The notes beneath the pieces are model-generated. The model made no database searches. It saw only the letters and a program-made list of their open reading frames with translations, and was not told the origin of the DNA. Of a DNA stretch of 56,805 nt, positions 1 to 7,272 are shown piece after piece. Position numbers and translations under genes: made by a program. The stretch covers positions 1-56,805 of IMG/VR virus record IMGVR_UViG_3300044615_000557; one strand, written 5' to 3'. The DNA comes from a virus. The number at the start of each line of letters is the position of its first letter. The stretch's first letter is position 1.

Positions 1-1
1 C

Positions 2-1291
2 GTTGTAGGCTCCGTCAAGCAGGACAAGAGCAAAGGCATCCTGCGGGTCAACATCCGCGACGGCAAAAACAACGACATGCAGGTAGGAAAGTTCGCGACC
101 AAAGCCGAGGAGCCGTCCAAGATTGATAATTCCGACATGTCCAATTTGGGATATAAGAGAGTGACTCGCAAGGGCGGTCAGTTCCAGACGCTCAGTGCCA
201 ACGCATTCTTGGAGGGACAGACGGTGAAAATAGTGAGGCAGACTCCCCACTATGTGTTCACATCACTTGACTCTTTGAGGAATCGTATCATCTCCAACAT
301 GAAGAACAGCAAGTTCCCGATGCTTCGTCAGGAACCTCTCATCAAGGCTACCGAGAAGTTCTTGGATGAGGGTGCTATCAAGTTTGATTGGAGCATGGTT
401 GGGGAGTTGATGCCCATGGAAGACCGCCGTAAGTTCGGCATCTATCTGGTGTCAGAGTTGTGCTATCCCTTCTGGATCTGGTCGGGTAGGAACATCAATA
501 ACTTTCCCGGCTTCTCCCATGTCCGCTTCTTCTTGGTTCCCAAGGACAGCGACAATGCAGGTTATGACTCATACATCGTGGGTAACTTGGTTGGAGGTGG
601 TCTGGGCAAGGTCGTCGTGTCCTCTAAGGCACCATCAGGCGGCGGGAAGGGTGCCCGCTTCAGCATCCTACCCAAGTTGAACAGCATGGCGAACACGATG
701 CAGTCGTATGGGGAACTGAACAACAAGTTTCTACAACTCCTGTTGCCCTATTTCAAGTCCACAGCAACGGGAAGCAGAAGCATTTATCCGTTCATGGTTC
801 GCGATGTCCTCCGCATGTCCTCCATCAAGGATCCAGTGGATCTATGGAGAAGGGTATGCGTCCTTCATGGCAAGCGGTCGGGCAAGTTGAGTGATGCAGA
901 GATGAAACTCACCGAGGACGAGGTGCAGGCTATCCAGAAGAAGGTTCAGGGGGGTATAACTCTCCCTGCCATCGGCATCAAGGCACCCCTAAACCCCAAC
1001 GCATCAAGGTATCCGCTCCCCACCCAGTGGAAAGAGTTCTCCAAGTACCTTTCGGATGTGTTCTGTGAGGCCATCGCCGTCGGTCTGAACCACGATGGTG
1101 CGTCCGACCTGAGACCCACCGCCGTCTGGCAGATTGACCTGAAGAATGACATCTTCGTAAACGAGGGAACCGTCCACTTCGCCGTGAAGGAGGGTGGAAG
1201 CAATGTCAAGAAGGTCATCGTGGATACTGGTAAGCAATCGGCGGGAGACCCGAGCCGGAACATAACTTGGCTCGGCATGCGACCCCTCTGA
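2..1291 (+). CDS. Unknown protein, 5' end cut by the window edge
   Basis: The reading frame is open to the left edge (Val-Val-Gly-Ser-Val-Lys upstream of an internal Met at base 77), so the gene is most likely truncated by the window rather than starting at 77. At least 429 residues are present. I do not recognise the family. The visible part is soluble-looking, with no signal peptide or membrane segment, a glycine-rich stretch near GNLVGGGLGK and a basic middle. It ends just upstream of a late promoter that serves the next gene. Its place before small conserved T4-like marine-phage genes fits a late virion or accessory protein, but no function can be assigned. Confidence 0.75.
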   Translation, partial: VVGSVKQDKSKGILRVNIRDGKNNDMQVGKFATKAEEPSKIDNSDMSNLGYKRVTRKGGQFQTLSANAFLEGQTVKIVRQTPHYVFTSLDSLRNRIISNMKNSKFPMLRQEPLIKATEKFLDEGAIKFDWSMVGELMPMEDRRKFGIYLVSELCYPFWIWSGRNINNFPGFSHVRFFLVPKDSDNAGYDSYIVGNLVGGGLGKVVVSSKAPSGGGKGARFSILPKLNSMANTMQSYGELNNKFLQLLLPYFKSTATGSRSIYPFMVRDVLRMSSIKDPVDLWRRVCVLHGKRSGKLSDAEMKLTEDEVQAIQKKVQGGITLPAIGIKAPLNPNASRYPLPTQWKEFSKYLSDVFCEAIAVGLNHDGASDLRPTAVWQIDLKNDIFVNEGTVHFAVKEGGSNVKKVIVDTGKQSAGDPSRNITWLGMRPL

Positions 1292-1317
1292 CCCATACAG
1301 CCGCCTTCCGGCATCCA

Positions 1318-1323
1318 TAAATA
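1318..1323 (+). promoter_or_regulatory. Late promoter, CATAAATA
   Basis: TAAATA core preceded by CA, close to the T4 late consensus TATAAATA read by gp55-type sigma. It sits 19 nt before the ATG at 1343, with GGAGG between as ribosome binding site. Confidence 0.7.
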
Positions 1324-1342
1324 ACGGATCGGAGGGCGACGA

Positions 1343-1759
1343 ATGTTTGACTACAAGAAAGTTGCAGAGCAGGTCAGGGTCATGATGGAGTCCCCCATCA
1401 TCGCCCCTGCGGTGTCATCAACCATCTTCGGCTACAGCAAGCAGCAGTTTGAGTTCAAGATGCGTGAACTCCTGAAGAAGATGGGCTTTGAGAAGGGCAT
1501 CACGAAGGTGGAGCATGACAACAAGAAGATGGTCCTCTACTTCGCCGTCGCAGGCAAGGCACGGGACTTCGTCACCACCTTCAACAACCTCATGCGTCAG
1601 CGGGCGGGCGGCAATGTCGCCTCCGTGACCACCTCCTTTGACAAGATCAAGGCACCGGCAGGGACTAACGCCGTGGTCCGTATAGACCTGACCAATGTCA
1701 AGGCGGAGAGTTTTGACGAGATTGAGGCTCTCTGCGAATCATCTTTTGTTGAGGAGTGA
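1343..1759 (+). CDS. Unknown 138-residue late protein
   Basis: Small mixed-charge protein starting MFDYKKVAEQVRVMM, with no membrane segment or recognisable catalytic motif. The ATG is preceded by GGAGGGCG and lies 19 nt downstream of a TAAATA late promoter, so the start and late expression are well supported. It is the first of a compact run (1343-3235) of small genes that overlap or nearly touch, ending at the next late promoter. The C-terminus is acidic. No function assigned. Confidence 0.75.
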   Translation: MFDYKKVAEQVRVMMESPIIAPAVSSTIFGYSKQQFEFKMRELLKKMGFEKGITKVEHDNKKMVLYFAVAGKARDFVTTFNNLMRQRAGGNVASVTTSFDKIKAPAGTNAVVRIDLTNVKAESFDEIEALCESSFVEE

Positions 1760-1762
1760 ACC

Positions 1763-1906
1763 ATGGCGAACAAGAGCGGAAAGGGCAAGGGCAAGTTCGG
1801 CTTCGGCATGACAAGACGGCAGAAGTTGGACCGCCTCCACATTGACTACATCAATCGCAAGAGGAACAACGACCTCGTTGCGGCCAAGAGGAGCACAAGA
1901 GCATGA
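1763..1906 (+). CDS. Very basic 47-residue protein
   Basis: Begins MANKSGKGKGKFGFGMTRRQ and ends KRSTRA. It is dominated by Lys, Arg and Gly, which fits a nucleic-acid-binding or capsid-internal peptide. It starts 3 nt after the preceding stop, with GAGGAG upstream as ribosome binding site, and its TGA overlaps the ATG of the next gene (ATGA), so it reads as a genuine translationally coupled gene despite its size. Function unknown. Confidence 0.6.
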   Translation: MANKSGKGKGKFGFGMTRRQKLDRLHIDYINRKRNNDLVAAKRSTRA

Positions 1907-2223
1907 GCGACATCATCAACCAAGCCATGGGCATTCTGGGCGGCAAGAAGGACAAGGACAAGAAGTCCCTCGCGGAGGCACGCACGCCCGCGCCCGCACG
2001 CACACCCACGCCCCCGCCCGTTCCCGTGCGCCCGCACGCGAGCCAGATCAACGAGATGATTGACACCGCAGAGCGACGGGTCAAGGCGGAACTCTCCCGC
2101 TACGGACTGCTCCATGCCCGCCTGCTTGAGGCACGCGAACTGCTCAAGGGCGGCAGCGACACCATTCTGGTGGAGAACACCATCCGCTTCGCCATGAACG
2201 AGGCGAAGGTCACGATCAAGTAA
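1903..2223 (+). CDS. Unknown 106-residue protein with an Ala/Pro/Arg-rich linker
   Basis: The N-terminus MSDIINQAMGILGGKKDKDK is followed by a low-complexity linker (residues about 27-45) rich in Ala, Pro, Arg and Thr, then a charged helical C-terminal part (about residues 48-106). The linker is encoded by one of the extreme CG-rich islands of this window. The start overlaps the stop of the 47-residue gene. Helical content suggests a structural or scaffold role, but nothing diagnostic is visible. Confidence 0.65.
   Translation: MSDIINQAMGILGGKKDKDKKSLAEARTPAPARTPTPPPVPVRPHASQINEMIDTAERRVKAELSRYGLLHARLLEARELLKGGSDTILVENTIRFAMNEAKVTIK
1979..2040 (+). repeat. CG-rich island 1
   Basis: 62 nt built almost entirely of CGCACGC, CGCCCGC and CCCACGC words, with runs of alternating pyrimidine-purine. 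It encodes the Ala/Pro/Arg linker of the surrounding gene. Similar islands lie at 6649, 19831, 24138, 38922, 49815 and 52741. Confidence 0.5.
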
Positions 2224-2232
2224 GGAGCCGAC

Positions 2233-2943
2233 ATGGAAGACTTCAAGAGACGCATCATCAACGAGGCCATCAAGCACGGGGCGAAATCATCCCCGTTCCA
2301 TGACATCGGCATCAAGCGGGACAGCATCAACAGTTGGGACTGGGATGAGGCACGCGACGGGTGGGAAGGCAAGCAACCCATCACGGAGAAGAAGACCGTC
2401 GCCGAAGACGAGGACTATGATGGGGACATGGCGATGACTCTCCTCAAGAATGTCGTGGAGAAGGCCAACGAGTTGCTGGGCATGATGAATCCCGAGATGG
2501 AACTGGAGCCATGGGTGCAGAGCAAGATCACCATGGCCGAGGACTACATCACCGTGGTCAGGGACTACATCAAGCACAAGGACCATGCCGAGGGGGTTGT
2601 GGTAGACGGTGATGATATCACCGAGGCACAGGCGGTGTCGGGCAAGTATCGTTTCAACTCCTTCAAGGAAGGCAGCATCAGCGGCTGGAAGGTCAGCATC
2701 CAGAGCAAGGGTGAGGTCGGCTTCATTGAGGAACCCGCCAAGAAGAACACCCGCACATCAATCTCACCCCACAAGTTGTTCCTCTACGGCAAGAAGGAGG
2801 GCGAGCCGGACTTCGTCCTCAGCCTCTGGCCCAGCAAGGAGACCCGCATGGTGGGTGAGAGGGAGATGCGATACGCTCCCCGTCAACTCTTCAACGCGGT
2901 CGCCATGTGGATGGACAAGTACGGCAGCAAGATGGTGAAGTGA
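2233..2943 (+). CDS. Conserved T4-like marine-phage protein with candidate capsid-targeting N-terminus
   Basis: 236 residues. It opens with MEDFKRRIINE followed by Ala, matching a T4-type capsid-targeting peptide with an I-x-E cleavage site. Residues about 95-120 (LEPWVQSKITMAEDYITVV) match, from memory, a helix that recurs in virion proteins of marine T4-like phages. The C-terminal half is beta-rich and charged. Ribosome binding site AAGGAG lies 7 nt upstream of the ATG. It sits inside the late unit begun at 1318. A virion-internal location is inferred from the N-terminus; no enzyme motif is seen. Confidence 0.7.
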   Translation: MEDFKRRIINEAIKHGAKSSPFHDIGIKRDSINSWDWDEARDGWEGKQPITEKKTVAEDEDYDGDMAMTLLKNVVEKANELLGMMNPEMELEPWVQSKITMAEDYITVVRDYIKHKDHAEGVVVDGDDITEAQAVSGKYRFNSFKEGSISGWKVSIQSKGEVGFIEEPAKKNTRTSISPHKLFLYGKKEGEPDFVLSLWPSKETRMVGEREMRYAPRQLFNAVAMWMDKYGSKMVK

Positions 2944-2944
2944 C

Positions 2945-3235
2945 ATGCCCACCCCCAAGGACGCTCTCAACTTTGACCCCGATGACCCCTTCAACGAGGA
3001 CTTCGGGTTTGAGATCGTGGACTCCCCCGATGTGGTCATTGAGGAGAAGAAGGGCGAGATACGGGAGGTCTACTCCCAACGCATGCAGGCGGTTGAGAAG
3101 TTGATCCTGCCCCTGCTCCAGAACCTCCTCAAGAACCCCGAGAAGGAATACATCAAGTGGGGCAACCGGACGCAGGTCATCACGAAGCAGATTGACCGCA
3201 TCACCTCCATCACCCGTAAGCCGCTGGATGCGTAA
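2945..3235 (+). CDS. Small conserved T4-like phage protein
   Basis: 96 residues with an acidic N-terminal third and a basic helical remainder (KLILPLLQNLLKNPEKEYIK, then two more helices). This arrangement resembles a small conserved protein of marine T4-like phages whose role is not established. It begins one base after the preceding TGA, so it is coupled to the upstream gene, and it ends just before a late promoter. No catalytic motif. Confidence 0.7.
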   Translation: MPTPKDALNFDPDDPFNEDFGFEIVDSPDVVIEEKKGEIREVYSQRMQAVEKLILPLLQNLLKNPEKEYIKWGNRTQVITKQIDRITSITRKPLDA

Positions 3236-3239
3236 ACTC

Positions 3240-3245
3240 TAAATA
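3240..3245 (+). promoter_or_regulatory. Late promoter, CTAAATA
   Basis: CTAAATA 18 nt before the ATG at 3264, with AGGAG between as ribosome binding site. Confidence 0.75.
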
Positions 3246-3263
3246 GGAATCAGGAGATAAGAC

Positions 3264-4880
3264 ATGAACAATGCCCAGAGAAGATTGCTTGAGGAAGCCG
3301 CGAAGTTCGGTGGAGCGAATGTGTCCAAGGCGGAAAAGATGGCTGAGTCCATCCCCCCGATTGAGTTGGTGAGCGAGGCATATGCTCCTGCTTCCTTTCC
3401 GCTGAAGGACATCATCGGCGGCTTCATTGAGAAGTCCAAGAAGAAACGCTTTGAGTATCGCAAGAGCACCGACGAGTGGGGCAAGAAGAATGGCTATCCG
3501 CATGAGGTGTTCGTCGGTCCCGATGAGTCAAAGGGACAGACCCGCCCCGCTCTCGTCAAGGGAACCGTCTGCTACATCGTGGTGGACGAGGGTGCAGACG
3601 GCAAGCCGGTGGTTGAGAAGTGGGCAATCACCAAGCACTGGACGAGAGCCGCAGAGGGCGTTGAGGAAGCGTTGAAGGCGAAGCCGAAACAGACCGCCGG
3701 TATCCCGCGGCTCGTCGTGGATGGCAAGGTCGTTGCGATGGGCAGCAAGCAGTCCCTCGTCAAGTTGGCCAAGGAAAAGCATGGTGGATTGAAGTCGGGA
3801 AAGGTTTTCCTTGCACACACGAACAAGACCGTCGGTCAGTCGTGGAAGGAGAGCGTGGACGAGGCCAAGACTGGTGACATTGGTCTACGAACCGACCTTC
3901 ATCATCCGAAGGGTAAGGCGGTCTTGGACAAGAGCGGCAAGGTAGTCGCCGTCTACAAGACCGAAAAGGCTGCTCGCCAGCACGCGATGACCGGCAAGCC
4001 CGTGAAGGAGGATGTTGAGGAGACAGGCGAGACCCTTAACGAGTTGCACTACCGCAAGGCGATTGACAAGCCCCTCATCGTCCCCCCGAAGTGGGCGTAC
4101 GACAGTTTTTTCAAGGTGCTGAAGAAGACACCCGAATCCCTCTTCAACCAACTCAAGGCAGAGGAAGCGTTGGAGAGCGTCTATTCTAAGGCTCTACTTG
4201 GCGGCAAGAATGACTTGGGCGGAAGAATCAGCGGCGACTGGGGCAAAATCTATGCGAACGCCGAAGTCAAGTACAAGACACTGATGGGAATGAAAGAAGA
4301 AGCGGAGGAGACCGACGAGACCCTTGAGGAGTTCTTCCGCGTCGGCGACCCACGCTTCTATGCTGCCGCGGAGAAGGCGTTGCCGCAGAAGCATAGAAAC
4401 CAACACAACATCATGCGCATGGCGGCGATAATGTGGAAGATATACTCTGATAGTAACGGCAGCGTCAAGATGTCGGAACTCGTCCGTCTCGCCCGCGTGA
4501 GCCTCGGACTGAACGAGGAGGCCGAGGAAGACACACAGAGCGTCTCCGAAGCCATGACACCCGATGATGCCATGCGTAAGGCGAAGGAAATCATGGCAAA
4601 GGCAAAGGAACTCGGGGTGACAGTGAGTGCGAATAAGACCGTCATCACTTGCGTCAAAGAGTTCCCCAAGGGTGACGCAGATGCCTTCTTCAAGGCGTAC
4701 TCGGACTGCGACAAGATCCGCAAGATGGTGCCGTTCAAGAGCCGCACGAACGAGTGGGGCTGCTCCACGGCTGGAGTGGGCATCGGTGGGCAGGAGTGCA
4801 TCAAGGCGGGACGGGCGGTCCTGAACAAGAGTGGCGACGGTGCCTTCGCGGTGCTTCGCATGCTCGGCAAGGCTCGCTGA
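3264..4880 (+). CDS. Possible protease-processed polyprotein (538 residues)
   Basis: The N-terminus MNNAQRRLLEE-Ala resembles a capsid-targeting peptide. The protein is then divided by acidic linkers, each ending in a T4-prohead-protease-like site: ELVSE before Ala (~37), ETLNE before Leu (~258), ETLEE before Phe (~356), SLGLNEE (~416) and SVSE before Ala (~430). Between them lie unrelated small basic domains. The last (about 430-538) starts with a DDAMRKAKEIMAKAKELG helix and contains Cys/Gly-rich loops. I recognise no enzyme. The layout suggests several small internal proteins made as one chain and cut during head maturation. A hairpin terminator follows directly. Confidence 0.7.
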   Translation: MNNAQRRLLEEAAKFGGANVSKAEKMAESIPPIELVSEAYAPASFPLKDIIGGFIEKSKKKRFEYRKSTDEWGKKNGYPHEVFVGPDESKGQTRPALVKGTVCYIVVDEGADGKPVVEKWAITKHWTRAAEGVEEALKAKPKQTAGIPRLVVDGKVVAMGSKQSLVKLAKEKHGGLKSGKVFLAHTNKTVGQSWKESVDEAKTGDIGLRTDLHHPKGKAVLDKSGKVVAVYKTEKAARQHAMTGKPVKEDVEETGETLNELHYRKAIDKPLIVPPKWAYDSFFKVLKKTPESLFNQLKAEEALESVYSKALLGGKNDLGGRISGDWGKIYANAEVKYKTLMGMKEEAEETDETLEEFFRVGDPRFYAAAEKALPQKHRNQHNIMRMAAIMWKIYSDSNGSVKMSELVRLARVSLGLNEEAEEDTQSVSEAMTPDDAMRKAKEIMAKAKELGVTVSANKTVITCVKEFPKGDADAFFKAYSDCDKIRKMVPFKSRTNEWGCSTAGVGIGGQECIKAGRAVLNKSGDGAFAVLRMLGKAR

Positions 4881-4900
4881 CCCAAGCATGGTTATAGGAC

Positions 4901-4931
4901 ACAACCCCCTCTTGCGGAGGGGGTTGTTCTT
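4901..4931 (+). terminator. Rho-independent terminator
   Basis: Inverted repeat ACAACCCCCT / AGGGGGTTGT around a short loop, followed by TCTTT. It ends the late unit of the polyprotein gene. Its 3' arm lies inside the next promoter. Confidence 0.75.
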
Positions 4932-4940
4932 TGGTACAAT
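4912..4940 (+). promoter_or_regulatory. Sigma70-like promoter giving a leaderless transcript
   Basis: TTGCGG (4912-4917), 17-bp spacer, TACAAT (4935-4940). Only 7 nt separate the -10 box from the ATG at 4948, so the transcript should start at or next to the start codon. The spacer is formed by the 3' arm of the terminator. Confidence 0.55.
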
Positions 4941-4947
4941 GGACAAC

Positions 4948-5163
4948 ATGAACAACCGCTTGACCAACCTCGGCTACGCAGCCCTGACCGTCCTCATCCT
5001 CCTCGCGGGTGCGGGCTTCGCATCCCTCTTCCCTCTGTTGTGGTTCTGGGTGGCACACGGACTCGCGGGCGTGAGCGAGTACACCTCGGTGTGGGTCATC
5101 TCGTTCCTGTACTCCCTCGGGGCACTCCTGAAGGCGATTGAGCGACGGAAGAATTCGCGATAA
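4948..5163 (+). CDS. Small two-helix membrane protein
   Basis: 71 residues, MNNRLTNLGYAALTVLILLA, with two hydrophobic segments (about residues 8-31 and 42-60) and a basic tail IERRKNSR. I chose this ATG over the in-frame ATG at 4939 because 4939 lies in the -10 box of the promoter just upstream. With no room for a ribosome binding site, translation would be leaderless. Size and topology fit a holin-like, antiholin-like or superinfection-exclusion peptide, but no family is recognised. Confidence 0.65.
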   Translation: MNNRLTNLGYAALTVLILLAGAGFASLFPLLWFWVAHGLAGVSEYTSVWVISFLYSLGALLKAIERRKNSR

Positions 5164-5228
5164 AATCGCGGTTCTCGTAGCGAAAAACGGGGACGCATAG
5201 ATAATCTATTCGGCTTCGCGAGTTTCGC

Positions 5229-5257
5229 TTGACTGCCGACCACCCGTCGGGTATACA
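5229..5257 (+). promoter_or_regulatory. Sigma70-like promoter for the barrel gene
   Basis: TTGACT, 17-bp spacer, TATACA. It is followed by a leader with a hairpin (CTTCCC/GGGAAG, about 5268-5283) and the strong ribosome binding site AGGAGG before the ATG at 5309. Confidence 0.7.
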
Positions 5258-5308
5258 TACCTCCACTTCCCTTGAGTCGGGAAGCAACATCCAACACAGG
5301 AGGTTTAC

Positions 5309-6049
5309 ATGATCAGACTCACAAGCACGGCAGCGTTCCTCTCGGCGGCAGTGGCATCGTCCGCTCTCGCACAGGGAACTCCTGCCCCCGCTCCGGTCAA
5401 CGACTTCAAGTTGACCCTAAGCGAGGACTTCGGTTACTACGGCTTTGATGGAAGCACCGAAAGTCTCGCTGCGTTTGATACGAGCCTGTCGCTCGATCTC
5501 TCGGATGCGTTCAGCGTCAGCGTGATGGTTCCCGTTTACAATCAGGGAAGCAACACGAACATCGGCGATGTTACGCTTTCGGCAAACGCAGATGCGATCT
5601 CCGGCAAGGGCTGGTCGCTCGCCGTCCATGGTGGGGTTGACATCCCCACCGAAACCGTGTTCTCATCCAACAATGTGAACCCGTTCTTCGGCGGGGTGTT
5701 CTCCGCCGAACTGACCGACTCGCTTGCGTTCTCGCAGGGCGTGGACTACAAGTTCGTCGGCACCAATGCGTTTGTCCCGCTGCTCGGAACTTTCACCGAC
5801 TCGGACATCCTCAACTTCGTGACGAACCTCTCATGGTCGTTCACGAAGGAACTCGCTGTCGCTGCGGACCTCGTCCAGCAGTACTATGTGGACAACAGCG
5901 AGTATCAGTTGCTCCTCGGTCCTTCGGCTGAGTGGCATGTCACCAAGGGCATCAGCGTCAACGCCGGTGTCCTGCTTCCGATCTCCCAGAGCGTGACCAC
6001 GAACGAGAATGACTATGTGGTCAACGCTGGCATCGGCATTGAATTCTGA
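5309..6049 (+). CDS. Predicted outer-membrane beta-barrel protein with signal peptide
   Basis: 246 residues. A classical signal peptide (MIRLTSTAAFLSAAVASSAL, cleavage after ALA/Gln about residue 21) is followed by a short Pro/Ala spacer and then alternating hydrophobic/polar beta strands rich in Gly, Ser, Asn and aromatic residues. The chain ends in Phe, the usual C-terminal signature for insertion of outer-membrane barrels. No lysis or tail motif is seen. It has its own sigma70-like promoter and strong ribosome binding site, so it is probably made early. Placing a barrel in the host outer membrane would suit receptor masking, superinfection exclusion or permeability change; this is inference. 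Confidence 0.75.
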   Translation: MIRLTSTAAFLSAAVASSALAQGTPAPAPVNDFKLTLSEDFGYYGFDGSTESLAAFDTSLSLDLSDAFSVSVMVPVYNQGSNTNIGDVTLSANADAISGKGWSLAVHGGVDIPTETVFSSNNVNPFFGGVFSAELTDSLAFSQGVDYKFVGTNAFVPLLGTFTDSDILNFVTNLSWSFTKELAVAADLVQQYYVDNSEYQLLLGPSAEWHVTKGISVNAGVLLPISQSVTTNENDYVVNAGIGIEF

Positions 6050-6093
6050 TTTCACAACTTCTCACAACTTCAACCAAGAAAGGTACTACACCA

Positions 6094-6249
6094 ATGAAGA
6101 ACAACAACTGCCCCGTCCCGACCCATGGCTTCTGCTGGAAGAACCCCGTCCATGTCGTGGTCTTCCTCGCCGTCCTCCCGTTTGCCCTCGCCGGTGCGAA
6201 GGTTCTCTGGAGTGCCGTGACCTCGGCGTTCGCCACGCTCCCGCTCTGA
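6094..6249 (+). CDS. 51-residue single-span membrane peptide
   Basis: Starts MKNNNCPVPTHGFCWKNPVH and continues with one hydrophobic helix (about residues 18-39), ending in a short Ala/Leu tail. AAAGG lies 11 nt upstream of the ATG. It follows the barrel gene by 44 nt with no promoter between and is closed by a terminator, so the two probably share a transcript. Two Cys residues lie before the membrane span. A role beside the barrel at the envelope is plausible but not shown. Confidence 0.55.
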   Translation: MKNNNCPVPTHGFCWKNPVHVVVFLAVLPFALAGAKVLWSAVTSAFATLPL

Positions 6250-6278
6250 TAACTAGATAACTCATAACTGAAGAGCAG

Positions 6279-6320
6279 GAAGGGAGGGGGGGGCCAATAA
6301 GGCTCCCCCTTCTCTTTTTG
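6279..6320 (+). terminator. Rho-independent terminator
   Basis: AAGGGAGGGGG pairs with CTCCCCCTT across a loop, followed by CTCTTTTTG. It ends the barrel/membrane-peptide unit just before a late promoter. Confidence 0.75.
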
Positions 6321-6323
6321 CCC

Positions 6324-6329
6324 TAAATA
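6324..6329 (+). promoter_or_regulatory. Late promoter, CTAAATA, giving a leaderless transcript
   Basis: The core ends 5 nt before the ATG at 6335. The expected start site about 6 nt downstream falls on the start codon. Confidence 0.7.
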
Positions 6330-6334
6330 CGGAC

Positions 6335-6610
6335 ATGAGATCGTTCCGGCAATTCGTGTGCGAGATGGACACCAGCATGCTGTCCTACGGCAAGGACTTC
6401 GCGGCAGATGTGGTGTCCAGCGATTTTGACATTGAGCATTGGGACGATCACAGCAAGATGAAGCCATGGGAAGTCACGAACGCCGAGAACGCGACCACCC
6501 GACGGACGCACCTTCTCCAGTGGCTCAAGGCAGCATCGGCGAACTCACCAAACGGGGTCGGCGATGACAGCATACCCCTCACGCCCAAGTGGCAGTCAAG
6601 GAAGCGATGA
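6335..6610 (+). CDS. Unknown 91-residue late protein with candidate capsid-targeting N-terminus
   Basis: Opens MRSFRQFVCE, which resembles the M-K-T-Y-Q-E-F-I-A-E peptide that directs T4 internal proteins into the prohead. A V-C-E site follows at residue 10. The rest is acidic, then basic, without recognisable motifs. There is no ribosome binding site; the late promoter places the likely mRNA start on the ATG. Its TGA overlaps the ATG of the next gene. Probably a capsid-internal protein; this is inference. Confidence 0.65.
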   Translation: MRSFRQFVCEMDTSMLSYGKDFAADVVSSDFDIEHWDDHSKMKPWEVTNAENATTRRTHLLQWLKAASANSPNGVGDDSIPLTPKWQSRKR

Positions 6611-7068
6611 GAACATTCAAGCAACACATGAACGAGGCCATCGTCACCACGCGCACGGGCACGGGCGTGCGCCCGCTCGGGGGCGTGTACGCGCCCGCGG
6701 GGACACCCATCGCATGGAACGATCTCAAGCGGCTGGAGAGCGTTCTTGACGCGATGTTCAAGCAGGCGGGACTGGACATCGCGTTCACCCGTCACTTCCA
6801 CGAACGCATCAACGGCTCCCGTGGCTACGGCGGCACGATCTCCCTCCCCGAGTTGCAGGATGCCTTCCGGAAGACCTACACCAAGTATGCAGCGAAGATC
6901 CGCAACCACGACACCGACTGGAAGGCCATCATCCACGATGTGAGCAAGACCCTCAACATGCCGTTCGTCCTGAAGTGGGATGACCGCGTCCGTGCCATGA
7001 GCCTCGTCATGGTCACCGCGATGAAGAAGCCGGACTTCAAGTCCCCCGACCCCAAGTTGCCCGTATGA
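6607..7068 (+). CDS. Conserved T4-like marine-phage protein with candidate capsid-targeting N-terminus
   Basis: 153 residues. Start 6607 is preferred over an in-frame ATG at 6589 because it gives an ATGA overlap, has AAGGAAG upstream, and begins MRTFKQHMNE-Ala like its neighbours. Residues about 55-150 (HFHERINGSRGYGG, then NMPFVLKWD near the end) follow a pattern I recognise from conserved unknown proteins of marine T4-like phages. The segment joining the N-terminus to this domain is encoded by a CG-rich island. Function unknown. Confidence 0.75.
   Translation: MRTFKQHMNEAIVTTRTGTGVRPLGGVYAPAGTPIAWNDLKRLESVLDAMFKQAGLDIAFTRHFHERINGSRGYGGTISLPELQDAFRKTYTKYAAKIRNHDTDWKAIIHDVSKTLNMPFVLKWDDRVRAMSLVMVTAMKKPDFKSPDPKLPV
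6649..6702 (+). repeat. CG-rich island 2
   Basis: Contains GGGCGTGCGCCCGCTC (6663-6678, also at 27139-27154) and GTACGCGCCCGCGGGG (6687-6702, also at 19869-19884). It encodes the linker after the N-terminal peptide of this gene. Confidence 0.5.
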
Positions 7069-7250
7069 AAGAGGACATCATGAACCGAGGGAAGGACTGG
7101 TGGGAGTTCCGCAAGGGCATGGGTGAGTTCATCGTCCAGACCCACAACATGAGAAAGCGGAAGGCCAAGACCAAGACCCGTGCCCTGCCCAATAACACCA
7201 TGCCTGCCCCGCACTCGGTGGGCAGGATTGGAATCATGACGAGGGTCTAA
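7065..7250 (+). CDS. Basic 61-residue protein
   Basis: MKEDIMNRGKDWWEFRKGMG, then a Lys/Arg-rich middle and a short C-terminus. The ATG at 7065 overlaps the upstream stop; an alternative ATG at 7080 has AGGACATC upstream. The strong positive charge suggests nucleic-acid contact. Its stop codon lies within a late promoter (GTCTAAATAG). No family recognised. Confidence 0.6.
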   Translation: MKEDIMNRGKDWWEFRKGMGEFIVQTHNMRKRKAKTKTRALPNNTMPAPHSVGRIGIMTRV

Positions 7251-7253
7251 ATA
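7248..7253 (+). promoter_or_regulatory. Late promoter, CTAAATA
   Basis: The core overlaps the TAA stop of the upstream gene and lies 19 nt before the ATG at 7273, with AGGAG between. Confidence 0.7.
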
Positions 7254-7272
7254 GTTCAATACAGGAGAAGCC

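Noticed and set aside
4831-4947. Longer start for the small membrane protein
   Set aside because: It begins within the polyprotein gene and crosses the terminator and the -10 box.
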